DNA from: Lepiota brunneoincarnata
Lineage: Eukaryota; Basidiomycota; Agaricomycetes; Agaricales; Agaricaceae
Assembly: GCA_023014365.1 (NCBI GenBank)
Contig: JAEBUN010000002.1
Coordinates: forward strand, 1,612,001 to 1,676,000
Length of the DNA: 64,000 bases
Direction of reading: 5' to 3'
Positions 25,600 to 37,834 of the stretch are shown here, piece after piece. The translations under genes and the position numbers were made by a program. How positions within the stretch are numbered: the first letter of the stretch is position 1; each line of letters starts with the position of its first letter. The notes beneath the pieces were generated by a model. The model did not search any database, had not been told where the DNA came from, and worked only from the letters and a program-made list of their open reading frames with translations.

Positions 25600-27022
25600 A
25601 TGTCGTCGATAACATTTCCATCTGCACAAGAACATTTACCTAATGCTTCAAGTTCACACCACCGCGATGAGAGTTCACAGTTCTATCCATCCTCCTTCGA
25701 CACAAGCGCATCGTTCCAAATGAACCCGTTATCATCACACCCCCCACGAACGCCTCGGACGTCGGTTATATCTAATTCGACACAGGTCTATGGCTCGAGT
25801 ATCTACGAAACCAAAGAGGAACCGGCAGAGCAGAATGCTGTGGAGGAAGACGAGATTGACGAGGAAGAAGATAGAGTGAAGCAGGCGGAGGGTAAGATTA
25901 GAAAGGAGGAGGTCTGGAGAGAAATCTTTCTCACGAGTTATGGCCGTGACAAGGGATTTGTGAGTTTAGCCTCTCGCTCGACGATGATTTGTTCGACTTA
26001 TTGTAGCGCGGTAGAAAATAATTCAATATTCAATTCGGCTTTACCTTGTTTTTCATGCGCGACTTGTTACCAGTCGTCTCTGGCGGGGTCCGAAGCGACC
26101 AGGGCTGGAGGTCGACGTTGTGAAGCGTCTGACGTCCACAGCGTTGGGTCTTTCAATGACAAGGTTTGTGTTATATATCTTACAGTGGGTGGTCGCCTGT
26201 CAGTGTTGACAGGGAGCTGCAGAAAAACACTCTTGTTGTTCAACTGGCTACAACCATTGACAGCTATCATGGCCCAGCAATCTGTGCCTTTCTCTGCCGA
26301 ACAATCAACGGAAGCGAGCAAGAAGACACAAAAACCACTGCTACACACGCTCCTCTATGCGCCTCCTCCTGTATTGCTCGAATTGGTCAATGCTATCGCT
26401 GATGACGTTGCCACATGGTCAAGATTGGGCCTGCTCGGGAGGAAAGTTGGGGAGCGTGCGGCGCGGTTTTCGGATTGGTGCTGGTTCCTGTCGACGCTAG
26501 TCGGTTTAGTGGAGAATGGTGTTGAACGGCAGATGATTACTAGTCTCCAGCATGAAGGTGAATTTAAGCGATTTCGGGTAATGAAGGAGTGATGCTGATG
26601 ATATATCAGTGGAAGGCCGCTTGTACAACGAGTCCATGACGGGGGTTACGGCCAAGTCGAAATCCAAGTCGACCAAGATCGATGAGAAGGAGCTCGTACG
26701 ACTTCAGAAGCAGGACTATTGGCTGCGAATTTCGCGAGCGAAGCTGGTCATGGATCTGATCTTTGTCTGTGAGTAGAAGTAGAGATCGACGGGAAGACAT
26801 CAAGCTTACCTTGCACATCACAGCATACGATCTCTTCCATATAAAACGGGCCAAAGATACTGTCAAAGCGTTCGCTGGGCTCTCAGCAGCTATTCTAAGG
26901 TATGACATCTATATTACAAAGGGGCTAAGAATCTGATCTTGGCAACTTCTTGCGGGGGCAGTTCCGCCAAGGTATACAACCGACATAAAACATCGCTTCT
27001 CAAAACTGTTCTGTCGGGGTGA
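25600..27022 (+). CDS. PEX11: Peroxin 11 family protein
   Basis: Multi-exon gene for a peroxisomal membrane protein of about 360 residues. A long polar N-terminus (Ser/Pro and Glu-rich) precedes the Pex11 domain: KEEVWREIFLTSYGRDKGF, then KIIQYSIRLYLVFHARLVTS, KTLLLFNWLQPLT, PPVLLELVNAIADDVATWS, WFLSTLVGLVENGV, KQDYWLRISRAKLVMDLIFV and DTVKAFAGLSAAILSSAK. Pex11 proteins bend and elongate the peroxisome membrane before fission. The correct frame after the first intron is not the longest open frame at 25960-26160; splicing at the GGTAG acceptor restores the conserved KIIQYS helix. A 120-residue N-terminal extension is longer than in yeast Pex11. Shares a 270-bp divergent promoter with the Tctex-type gene. 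Confidence 0.88.
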
Positions 27023-27146
27023 CCCTTCTGCTTTGATGTACCTATCTGTGCACGTATACCCTCTGTTTATTAGACCTCGGCTTCTTTCTCTGCTTTGCTG
27101 ATAGTTGCAAAACTAGTTATGGGCGTAATAATAGTAATAGGTTTTT

Positions 27147-27487
27147 TCACCACCACGACGAGCGTTTTTTGATTGGTGAGGGCTGGACTGAGGGTGCGGC
27201 AGTCTGGTTCAAGCGTTTTTCACGCAGGCTGGCAATCTCGTTCTCCAGCTCTTGGATGCGTTTTGCGGATTCGTCCATGTTTTTTTCGTGGGCAAGCTTG
27301 AGTTGGGTGAGCTGGAGGCCCTTAGAGGGGATCAACGGGGCTGTGGCGCCACAACAGAATGGGGGGACGTGCGTACGAGATAGATGGCTGAACCCAAAAG
27401 GAAGACAGGGATCATGGATGGCACAATGTCCGAGTACCACTGGGCGTGGCGTGACCGTGGTGCGTTTGTGGTGTATCTCCTGAACAT
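27147..27487 (-). CDS. Small single-pass membrane protein with coiled coil
   Basis: Two exons joined over an intron with GTACGC donor and CTAAG acceptor yield about 95 residues. MFRRYTTNAPRSRHAQW is basic and hydroxylated, like a mitochondrial or signal-anchor N-terminus. IVPSMIPVFLLGSAIYLGL is a transmembrane segment. A charged coiled coil follows (LKLAHEKNMDESAKRIQELE, NEIASLREKRL) and the protein ends SPIKKRSSWW. I do not recognise the family. The shape, one helix plus a coiled coil, resembles small respiratory-chain or MICOS accessory proteins, but that is only a resemblance. Its promoter is shared with the divergent TVP38 gene. Confidence 0.6.
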
Positions 27488-27825
27488 GGTCGCGAGAGGG
27501 AAAGAACGTATGTGACGGGGATTCGTCGGTCGAAAGATGGTCATATGTCTGTCACCTTTTGGCGGGTGAACAGGGCTCTGCAGTTGCGAACGTGTCTCTC
27601 TGCGTGCGGCTGTACGGATACGTTCACGGACCCACATGGTGCTCAGTCCCAATCCACTCCTTTAGATTGCAGTGTAGCGTGAGACTTGACTGAAATAGCA
27701 GAGTTAGTGACAGTCGTCACTTGGGCTCCCTCCACAATCCCCTTTACCGACTCTCTCTCTCTCTCTCTCTCTTTTTCTTTTTCTTTTTCTTTCGTCCTCC
27801 ATCCCACTTGGCCCGGTCCAATTCC
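27488..27825. promoter_or_regulatory. Divergent promoter with pyrimidine-rich leader
   Basis: About 340 bp between two divergent genes. Just before the TVP38 ATG is a CT repeat (27751-27772) continued by CTTTTT units to about 27792. Such pyrimidine tracts next to the transcription start are common in strongly expressed fungal genes, so a leader or core-promoter role is likely. Confidence 0.5.
27751..27792. repeat. (CT)n followed by (CTTTTT)n repeat
   Basis: About eleven CT units followed by several TTTTTC units, 35 bp before the TVP38 start codon. Likely polymorphic in length. Confidence 0.9.
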
Positions 27826-29306
27826 ATGGAGCACCCCTCTAACCACCTATCCCGCGACTTCGTCTCCCTCGCTTCTGCTCCTCACCGACTTACTTCCTCC
27901 GCCCCCCGCCCTCTCTCCCAACCTCCGGGCGCATACTCCCAGATCAGCCCTCCTGACCACGAGTTTGACGAGAAGCTTTCTCAGTTCGATCCCTTTTCCA
28001 GCAGTCAAATCCGTCAGCCATCCCATATTCGCTCTACCGCCCCGCCCGTCCGTTCCCATTCGCTACCTCCCCATGGCACCCAGCAACCGCCCTATCCTCA
28101 CTCTCCACGCCCAACGCGCCCATACCAACCGGCATTTACGTCTCCCGCGCCGCTGTTTAGTTCCCAAGTGACAACCTCATCTCACCATCACACCGGTTCA
28201 TCTTCTTCATACCCCTTATCTTATACGCGCCCTAGGGGCCTCCGGATAGTAAAGCTCATTAAATCTTGGATGCCACTCTTTCTCTATGCTCTGACAAGCA
28301 TAGGCTTTGTCGTTGCCATCACCCTCTACAAGACCGAGCTATTCGAACGTACGTGCCGTCAAATGGTATCTCCATCCTATTTCCGCAACAACTAAACCGA
28401 TTATCGTCTAGTTCTCGATGACTTGTCTCTCTGGTTACGTTCAGATGAATATGGCCAACCAACCCTCTTTTTTCTCATTTTTTTGACAACCATCCGTGAG
28501 TTCTTCCATCCGCTTGTTCCCCACCCCCCGCCGTCCCCATCAAGGGTGAGCTATAATTAATCAATTGACGCAAACCGGCAGCTCCGATCCCTCTCTACTC
28601 TACGCTCATTATATTATCTGGATATACTTTTGGTCCTTGGACTGGCGCTGTCATCTCCTATTTTGCCGCGTTGGCCGGTGCCCTCTTTGTATTCTTAGTT
28701 TCCCGCTCTCTCCTTCGCAACTCCATTGCCAGGTGGCTAAACTCGTACACTACAATTAAACGGGTCGTGCGTGCCATCGAAAAGCGCCCAAAGCTCCTGT
28801 TTCTCATCCGCCTCGCTCCCTACCCTTATAATGTCATGAACTGCCTCCTCGCTGCTTCTCCGACTCTCACACTGCATACATACACCGTCTGCACTGCACT
28901 TTCATTGTTCAAGGTCATCATCCACACCAGTCTCGGCGCTTCAATACACTCATTCAGAGATTATCACCTGGAGACTTCTGGAAAAGATGCAGCAGAAGAT
29001 CAAAGCGCAGATACGGTTGCAAGGATGTGGACAGGTGCCGGCATCCTTCTCTGCATCTTGATCCTCGTATACCTCTCCATTGTCGCACGAAGAGCTGTTG
29101 ATGGAGAACTCGAGGATGACGAACTCGTGACGACACGCGAAGACAGCGAGGAAAGACTCGCATTCCTGTCGCCCGAGGGATCACCAACCGACCTCGAGAG
29201 AGGCCGTGCCATGGCAGAATCCCCTTTCCGGACCCACCATCTAGTACCGGATCGCTCCCTGATCTCGGTGGAGATGGAAGTGGAGGCAGAGGGACGGTAC
29301 TCTTAG
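27826..29306 (+). CDS. TVP38: TVP38/TMEM64 family membrane protein (VTT domain)
   Basis: Three exons, about 450 residues. The N-terminal 140 residues are Ser/Pro/His-rich and probably disordered in the cytosol. Membrane segments follow: MPLFLYALTSIGFVVAITLY, FFLIFLTTIPPIPLYSTLII, then the VTT (SNARE-associated or DedA-like) core with LSGYTFGPWTGAVISYFAAL, GALFVFLVSRSLL and KLLFLIRLAPYPYNVMNCLL, and a last helix GAGILLCILILVYLSIVARR before an acidic tail. Family members sit in Golgi, ER or endosomal membranes; animal relatives TMEM41B and VMP1 are lipid scramblases, yeast Tvp38 is a Golgi protein of unclear activity. The conserved LxRxxPxPYN motif is intact. Start chosen at the first ATG in frame. 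Confidence 0.88.
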
Positions 29307-31360
29307 ACTATGCCCGCATTCCCTCGCTTACCTTTTGCCCGTCCCCCCCCCCTCCCATTTCCCTTTCATTTACACTTACGGTATGGAACCCATTTATCAG
29401 GGTTCTTGGACTGTGTAATAGATATATCCGTAACTCCTTTGCCGCTGTACTATATTTGAGTGCAAAGAAAGAAAAAATTATCGTGCTTTGACTTGCTGCT
29501 GTTAATGTCGTTGACAAACGCACCGCGCGCCAATTTTGCGTTATGCTCATCGATCGATCCATATCGACAACATACGAAATCCCTTAGATCCGCACTCTGC
29601 CGATATTGATATTGTCGAGCGCTGACCCTGCGGCTATTCTAGGCGGCGATCGATGAGCTATCAAATACCTCCGCCTTGTTTACAGAGATGGTTCATCTTT
29701 CCCATCGGAGCGGATCCAGTCTCAGGATCAACAACAACAGCAATAACAACAGCAATTCCAATCGCCGCGAGTGACGGGGAGCTCACCCACACCATAAAAG
29801 GTCCGCATTGCAGAGATGGGCAGATGGAAGAGAGAAAAAAGAAAAAAGAGGGACAAGCCGATAGCTTTTCCGGGAATAGTCCCACTTGTCATCAAGTAAG
29901 AAAGCAACAATGGCAGGACCGTCATGCGCCATTTTTCTAGTACTCCTCCCATTCCCCCTTTTCCCCGCCCCTCTCTTTTCCAGAAAACTCCCTTTGACAC
30001 TATAATATAACGGAACACACGGACTTGAGCTCTCCGTCATCAATTGATGTGTGGTGTGTGTGTGTGTGTATGTGTGTGCCAATAGTGGAAGGGGGGGGGG
30101 GGGCATTGTTATTTTACCTCCTATACCCCTTCCCTCTTGTTCCCCCCCCCGCACAATGGTACTCGTCCCTTTTCCCCGATCGGAACTTCTTTTTCGAAAA
30201 CAAAAAAAGAAACAGCAGCATACACACACTTCTCTCTCTCGCCCGCATCGCAGATGGGACTTTGTTTTCAATAAACAATCCTCCCTCCCCCCTTCAACGC
30301 TGCAGCGGCACTATACAAAACTAAGATTGCCACAAAACAAAACAAAAGTGAAAAGGTGTCAATCTCGCATGTGCACGGCCGAATGGAATCCAAGGGTAGA
30401 AAAGATAAATATAGAAAACACCATTCCAGCCGCCAAAGCGGCTCAACACTCTCCCCGTAAACGCGCAAACCTTACAGCCACCCAATCATCCCTTTCGAGT
30501 CCCGTATAGGATTGGTGTTGTTTTCGGTTACAACCCCCGCTCACCCTCTCTCTCCACAGAGTCACGGACAGACCCCCTTTGTTTACCTCCGCAGTGCCCT
30601 ATCACATTAATACAGGACGTCACATACACACGCGCACACCCATTTTTCACACACACACGGCTATTGCGGTACCCCTTCCGCCCCCCAATAGACTTTCGAC
30701 TGCACTCCAAGACCCCGAATCCACGCATGGGGATAAACCAGGGATAGTCTCGGTGGCGCCAAACCATCATCCATCAGTTTGATCAACTGGTTCACGGCAG
30801 AAAGCATGTTTCCGTAGGAATAATGTCTGTACTGATCAATGATTAATAGCATCGCCATCTTTGGGTTCCCATCTCTTTGTGACCGTATTCGTTTCAGGTT
30901 CAGACGAGGTGATATCTGCCAGGTTTCATGGGATATCCGTCCAGTGTTCCCAAAGAAAAAAAAAACCACCTTTTGATTGAGGCATGTGCCACATCTATGC
31001 AATAGAAAACTACCTAGGTGACAAAAAAAAAAAAAACCAGCAGCTGGCAGCTAGCGAAGGGCAAGAAGCAGAGATCTAATAGGACAACGTCAAACTGTTC
31101 ATGAAAAGGAACATGGTATACAGGGAGAGGGAAAGGGGGGGGGGGGGCATGACAGATGAAAGGAGAGTTGTTTCCAAGATAATACAAAAAACCAGTTTGG
31201 GAGCCAAAAAGATAGGCAAGGGTATCCTCCAGCTAGAGCGAGCAAGTATACAGAAGAGAACAACGACGAGAGCATTTTTTGATAACGAGTGGGTGGATGG
31301 ATAGCAAGTAAATTTTGTGTCTGTGGGACGACACGCGTGAAACGAGCCAAGCTCAATCCT
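29307..31360. other. 2-kb simple-sequence-rich convergent spacer
   Basis: Lies between the TVP38 and HSF stops. It contains GT-rich repeats (about 30050-30078), G13 runs at 30091-30103 and 31135-31147, AC-rich stretches near 30630-30660, and A-rich runs near 30955-30965 and 31023-31036. No coding exons recognised. The flanks should be the two 3' untranslated regions. Confidence 0.5.
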
Positions 31361-33511
31361 CTAGATCTCGCCAGCAGCTTTATTGTAGTGTTGAGGGAGG
31401 TGCTCGTTCATGGGAACAAACCCGAAGTCGGGCGAGACTGAGTCCAAACTAGTCAGTAAATTTAGCCCAAGTCATATTGCATTGGAAGAAAGGATGGGAG
31501 AGAATGGTTGAAAGTATAGTCTCATAATGAAGGGGTGGAATCAGAACCGAGACTTACAACGACTGATATCGGTTTCACCGTTATAGTTCTCAGAGACCGG
31601 TGGCGTGTTTGCTTGTGATGAAGACGTATGTGAGGCCGCGGATATTGACGACGTTGACGTTGACGGTCGCACATTCCGGTGGCTCCAGCCATTCGCATCG
31701 TTCATGGAGTCCATGTTCGACGTATGGTTGACTGCACCTGGGAGAGCCGAGTAGGCGAATTCCGCCTGCGATGGAGTGAAGCCATATGGATCAGCTGAAG
31801 GGAGCTGGATCATGCTCCTCACTCGGGGAATCCCTGACGACTGGTGGTCATCGACTGGCTGAGGGGGAAGTGGATGGTCGTGGCTGGTCGGAATGATCGT
31901 AAGGGCTGGGATAAGGGCTCATGGCATGACTATGCCGCCGATCCCTGCGAATACTGAGAGATCCTGCAGGAAAGCTCGATTTCGAGGACTGCGGACGCGG
32001 TGGGAGAGTTTGGTCGGTGGTGGCTGGAGTTAGGTCGGGAGTAGTCATGAAGATCATCTTGGTACGGTAGGGAGGAGATCGAGGAAATGGAATATCCGGT
32101 AGTGGGTCGGCTTTCGGGAGAGACTGATGAGGTATTGTGTTCCTGCATAGGCATGGACGAAAATGGAGAGCCGTAAGATGTGTTGATCGTCGGGGCAGGG
32201 CGCGAATAGCCGCTGCTGCTAGGATTGAGGAGAGAAGACAAGCTTCCGCTATGACTCGAAGAACCACCACTGTTGGGAGGGTAAGGTCCCCAGTTGCCTT
32301 GCTCCGAGTATGGATACTGGGAGGGAGAGACCATCATCTCGCGGTTGGGGTTCGAATAAGTGGACATGGAGTTGAAAGCGCCAGAGTTGGGTTGGTCATC
32401 AATAGGGGTGTGGAGTGAATGAGAAGGGTGGCTGTAAGTATTGGGATGGGAAAGATGAGGAGGGTCAGAGGGTACGGTGAGTGGAGGGAGGGCGGCTCGA
32501 TAACTTGTGCCGCCCCAGGCGGTAGGGCCACCCTGGTGTAGGGGTGTGAATGACCCGGGCGCAGAGAAACCTCGGGCACGACCGATTGCGGGAGAGGGCA
32601 TCTTGTGGGAAGAGCCGGCGGAAGAGGGAACGGTAAGAGGGACAGAGCCCATTCCGATCGCGGAGCGTGGCGGAGGGATTGCTTGCTGTTCGTGGACGTC
32701 GCGCTTGCGGGGTTTGGGTAGCCGGGGCGGGACACGACGTTTGAAGTTGGCAACGACTTCAGGCGGGGAGTGACGATTGAGTGTGGGGTGGGCTATTGGT
32801 GTAAGGAAGGAGGAGAGAGGGTAAGAGGGGGGAGGAGGGGGTGGGGTCGGGGTCAACGATGATCGGTCATATAGACAATTGAACAACTTACACCAAGTAC
32901 TAGCGTCGGGGTCGTCGATGGCGGGATCGACGTTGCGCAGGTTAACCTTGCGCATGAAACCATAGATCTGAGAATGGGGGAGGTGAATTAAGGAAGAGAA
33001 TGAGAGAATGAAAGAAGACAGACATTTAGTTGCCGGGAGAAGCTCGCGAATCTCGATTGACGATAAATGCTTGGAAGGACATGGAGGGCGAGTTGCTCTG
33101 GTCGTTCGACAATGATATGTTCACCCGCAGGGTCCCATCGAATCATATGATGATTTTCAGGGCGTTCGAGCAGACTTGCGGAGGGGTATCAGTCAAGAAA
33201 GAACAAAGAAAGCGGAGATGGTGGACAGACGCGTATAGCTTGGTGAGGAAGGTTGCCTGGGGCTTGGACTCTGTTTTGGGGGGCTGATGTTCTGCATTTG
33301 ATTTAGAGGGACTAGGGGGCTCATTGTGATTTTCATCAGAGCTAGCATTGCTGGAGCCGGAATGCTGGGAAGACATGAGCTGTGGAGGATAGACCATGGG
33401 TGAGGGGGTGGGCTGGTACTGCTGGGACTGGGGGGAGGTGTCCGTGGAGTGACGAGGGTACTGGTACTGCTGAGGAGACCTCGAGTGCGGAGGGGGATAG
33501 AGATCAGCCAT
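31361..33511 (-). CDS. HSF1: Heat shock transcription factor (HSF1 type)
   Basis: Six exons (33231-33511, 33024-33174, 32892-32967, 31955-32792, 31558-31883, 31361-31437) join exactly to 582 residues. The winged-helix DNA-binding domain is split over three exons: FLTKLYALLERPENHHMIRW, HVLPSIYRQSRFASFSRQLN, IYGFMRKVNLRNVD and TLNRHSPPEVVANFKRRV. The recognition helix SRFASFSRQLNIYGF is intact. The remaining 440 residues are Ser/Pro/Tyr-rich and disordered, ending FVPMNEHLPQHYNKAAGEI. I see no obvious HR-A/B leucine zipper, so trimerisation may differ from canonical HSF, or the protein is an HSF-related regulator. The 71-nt intron at 31884-31954 removes a stop that would truncate the protein. 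Confidence 0.88.
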
Positions 33512-35074
33512 TGAGGAGGAGAGGACGGAGAGATGGAACTAGTTGCTGAAAAGGATTTGAAGCTAAGTATGAAAATGGAGACGGTGGAGAAAGGGAGAGT
33601 TCCGAATGTACGTAAACCCGCGAGCCTGGCTGAGCCTTGTTTGGCACGTCTGACTCTCTTCAACCTCGACGCGCTGCAATATCGCTCATTCGACTTTTTT
33701 TAGGACCCACTACCATACCCACACACCTTCCCCCTCTCCCACCACCATCCGCACAGGCCGTTCTCTTTATTTCTTTTTTTTTTTGGTTTTTATCTCTCTG
33801 TCTCTCTGCTCGACAGCGTAAATAACATCTACAGATTCAAAAATAATCCGCCAAGCATTTGGGTCTATTTCTCCGCGACGGCCAATCTCAGATCCTCTAC
33901 CATTGGAGATACCCGAGGCGCCGAGGCCGTCTTCCTGTCACACATCACGCCTGTCTGGGTCGGCTGCTCCCGACCGCTTGCAAGTGGATCGAACCAGCCT
34001 GCGAGCAGCCCACTTGAGCCTCGAGCCCTGGCTTGCCAGTTCAGGTTGGTCAGTCATTATTTGCTCTGCACATTGCTCGGAGGGGGGTTGCCTCTACTCT
34101 ATCGCAACCCCCCTAACTCACCCTCTCACCCCCCGTCGTCTCCGCGATCGCAGCTCAGGGTTGTGCGCTGGGGCCCTCTCTTTGCACATTGATCGGAGAT
34201 TCTGTTTATTTCCTTTTCAGGTCCTGTGCTGTCGCCCGCGCGAGATTGTCGATAGGCAGAGAGGCGTGCTAATCCTTTTTTGGCTCACCGACGAGGGTTG
34301 TTGGACTCAATGGGATCCGCATCTCCTTTACAGCCCATAAATCCCTCGCAGGCGTCACCTTTTCCTCCCGTAGTAGCACCACCACTTCCAGCCCCAGCGG
34401 CTCCTCTATGACCCCCCTCGTTCACACCCCAGCAATGTACACCATGTGCCCATATTTAATCCATCATCCACTCACGTCCTTTATCCTTCAATCGCCTTTC
34501 CTATCAGATCACAGCCCCGTGCTCTCTCGCTCTCTCTTTCGCTCGCTCTCACACACACCACTGCACGCTCTCCTCTCCCCTAATCCTGCAACCTATCAGT
34601 GCCTTTCCACATAGAACTCGCACCATCTGATCCCGCCACACCCACATAACCATGTTGATCAACCATTCAAAAGTTATTATTAGTTCATCACTGATGCTGA
34701 CGTTCCACAAGATCCTTTGATATGATATGTGTGTAATAAAGATGAAAGTGGAATAATCAGTTGTCTCCCGGCGTGAGGCAACCGGTCCAACTGAAAATGA
34801 AAGAAGCAAGTCATTAGAGAACGAATTATGTGATGCAATGAGGGCGATAAAGCGAAGGAATCAATGATGTACACGGAAGCAAAAGAAAGAAAAAAAAAAA
34901 CCACCAGAACCAACAGCGTCGCGAGAGGGACGAAAAGAAAGAAATTTCTAACAGAGTGATGCGGAGGAAACCGAACCTAGTCAATAAATGAAATACTGTA
35001 ATGCTGCAACTGATTTTAATGTCTGCGGGCAGAATGCATACCCCCTTGTCCATCATCACCCTCCTTCGTCACCA
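33512..35074. other. Spacer upstream of HSF and downstream of the AGC kinase
   Basis: About 1.56 kb. It should hold the HSF promoter and a possible long leader, and the 3' end of the kinase transcript. It is rich in pyrimidine tracts on the + strand (poly-T near 33773-33785, CT-rich 34120-34560). No canonical triple nGAAn heat-shock element was found close to the HSF start. No gene recognised. Confidence 0.45.
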
Positions 35075-37834
35075 TCAGCAATGATAGATGACCCAATCAT
35101 GAAACCAGCGTATACGAGAACGACACACTTTCCAAGATCGCCGCCATTTCCTTTCCTGCACAAAAAGAAACATGCTCATCATGTTCTCTCCGTCGTAATG
35201 CAAAGTCACGCTTGAGAAGGCTCCAAACAAATCGGCACTATCGGTACCCAGGCTTTCATCCTTCGTCCCAGGAGTGCCTGAATTAGATTTCCCACCAACA
35301 GTCAACAATTGCTCTTCAAGATGAAGCGAATTCGATTCTTTCAGGTGTCGAGAACTACCCGTTTCAGCATTGTTTGACATCGCTGGCGGTATAATCTGTC
35401 GAAAAAAAGGCACAGCAAAAAATAATAATCTGTCAGTCTCATCCTTCGGCCACGATCAAGGTGTGGCTTGGGCACTCCACACGCTCGGGTAGGAAATGAA
35501 TGAGCAGCACTCGCTTAACTCACCGGCGGTCGACTGTTTCGCAGCAGCCCCCAGTTGACTTTTGCGAACCACTTGTGTTGTTTCACTTCACTGGCCCCAC
35601 TGCGGCTTCCCAGCCTGGTCCGTTCATTCTTGTCGAGTAACCGGACGATGCAGTCCTTTCCAGCCCTATATTTCAAATCATCAAATGAGTGCCCCCATCG
35701 TTTCGACCTCTCGGCGTCGCCTAAGAGCAACTCCGCGCATCAACTCACTGTGAAAACTTTGGAGTATCACGATATTGCACATGCAAATGGCGGATATTAT
35801 GGAAAGTATCGTTACGTTCATGGCCTTTGAAGGGTGTGGTTGCGTACTTTACAGCAAAGAAGGCGCACAAAGACGTCAGAAACACGCAGCATATCTGAAG
35901 GCTGTATTTAATACGTACAATCATCTCGTATATGAGGATACCAAGCGTCCACCAGTCTACCGCGGCAGTATGGCCTTGCGCTGCAATAACCTCAGGCGCA
36001 ATGTACTCTGCCATTGCGAGAATTATTAGCCCGATTCCAATCAAGCGAAAGACCGCGGCACATACCCTCCGTGCCTACGAATGAATTCGTCCGGAAATTA
36101 GCCGTACAAGACATCGTGTCAACCAAAGGTAGCTATCACACAGTTTAGCCGGCGTTCAAGTGGGCACCGCAGAACAACGACGGGACATACCCCGTTCTGC
36201 TCAGAGTGAACCATCCCAGGTAACAGAGCAGGTTCATTCGACTGCTTCGCAAGATCAAAGTCCGATAACATTATATGCCCCGACTGATGAAGCAGAATAT
36301 CTGTCCAAATAGGATTGTCAGCTGGAGGGCTATCCCGCAGCCAAGGGCTAAGTGCACACACTTTCAGGTTTGAGATCGCGGTAAATGAAGCCCATGAGAT
36401 GGAGGTATTCCAAAGCAGCAACCACCTCCGCGGCGTAGAAACGTGCACCATCCTCAGGTAAGCATTTACCTGGCCGTGATTGGAGCGCGCGGAAGAACTC
36501 TCCCCCCATACAGTATTCCATGCAAAAGTACAGATAACCTTCGGACTGGAATGAATGGTAGAGCGTCACAATGAAGGGATGATTCGCTGTCGCCAATATT
36601 TCTTGTTCTGTTAGTGCACGTTTGATTTTTTTTCGCTCAATCATCTCTCTTTTGGAGAGAACTGCGGATCAGCGCCCAAATGAGTTAGTGCTATCGCCAC
36701 AGGAGATAGGTTTTACCTTTCATCGCAAAGAGTTTGGTGGACTTCTTTTCCCGTACAAGGTACACCCTCCCAACGTCTCCCTTCCCTAGCATCTTGATCT
36801 TGACGAAATCCGAAGGACCAACCTCAACCTAGCGGATATCAGGTAAAATGTGATACGGAAGATTAACGGAGTATGTTATTTACCTCCCGAACTTTGATCG
36901 AGTTGCTTGAGTAAGTCCTTCTGAACGCAATTTTACCAGGAGGGCTCTGGGGCGCGCTGCTGGGTCGATCCTTCACTGACAGCACAGGTGCTGTCGCGGG
37001 AGGAGCGAGCCTGTTATTGGGGCTTTTCGACGAAGATGAAGAAACGGTTTCCAAGGAATCGGTGCCATTCTCAGAACTTGACACCAGGGAGGGTAGAGGA
37101 GGAACGGCTTCAGTAGGAGCCAAGAAGCCATTTTTGGTACTGGATGTCGAGCGTGAAGCCGAGAAAAACAAGCCCTTGGCATTGGGGGCTGATGCAACGC
37201 GACGAATGAATCTTGAGGCAGAGGCACCCACTGCTTTGGGACTCAGTGGGATGCCGGTACGTGTACGCGATGGGGTGGAAGGGGGAGGGAATGATAGTTG
37301 GGAGGGAAGGGCTGTTTGTGGCTTGCCGCGTGGAGAATTAGTACTTTTTGAAAGCGTTATTCTCTGCTTCTCGGACTTTGTGTGCTGTCGTGTCCTGCGA
37401 AACCCACCAGCCGCCGAAAGTATCTCAGTCGACTGGGGCTGTTGGTGCTGCTGGTAGGGTCGGTGGGCTTGCTGTGGCGATGATGTATAGCGACTGCGAG
37501 AAGTCGCCGCGCCATTGGAGTCGGTGGATTGAGTATTCGAAGAGTTGTAAGATGATCGTTGATCGGAGAGGAAGGGTGCTGGGGTAAGTGACGGGGTTGC
37601 GGTAGTTGGTGTATTCGCGACATTTTCTGTAGCGAGGCTGGGCGGCAGGCGCGCATTCAAGGCAAGAGAGCTCCCATTTGATGACAACTTCTTGGTGGAG
37701 GAGTTGGGGAATCGAAAAACAGATTTCCAGGTGTGAGAACCCTGAGTTCGAATGGTCGGGTGTGACTCTGGGGCACGAGGAGAAGGAGGAAGGAAACCGA
37801 ACTCGGACCGGTTGTTAAAAGAGGGTGAGGACAT
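35075..37834 (-). CDS. AGC kinase of the Fpk1/Kin82/Nrc2 group
   Basis: Nine or so exons give roughly 750 residues. The first 320 are a Ser/Pro-rich disordered region. The kinase domain starts [19 protein letters not shown], continues with [52 protein letters not shown], the catalytic loop [28 protein letters not shown] (DFD instead of DFG, as in this family), [14 protein letters not shown] and [12 protein letters not shown]. Such kinases phosphorylate the cytosolic tails of P4-ATPase flippases in yeast and control hyphal growth in Neurospora (NRC-2). The C-terminal tail reaches a hydrophobic-motif-like [13 protein letters not shown], after which about 30 further codons are open before the stop; many relatives stop near this point. 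Confidence 0.92.

Noticed and set aside
30051..30509. 152-codon open frame in the convergent spacer
   Set aside because: It arises from GT and poly-G simple sequence; composition (VCVCVYVC, GGGG) is not protein-like.
31930..31980. Premature stop in HSF
   Set aside because: A 71-nt GT-AG intron (31884-31954) removes it and restores a long conserved C-terminus.
33960..34030. Possible tRNA on the minus strand with a GGTTCGATCC-like box
   Set aside because: T stem does not pair over five bases, and no D arm or anticodon arm can be drawn. No other tRNA was found in the window.
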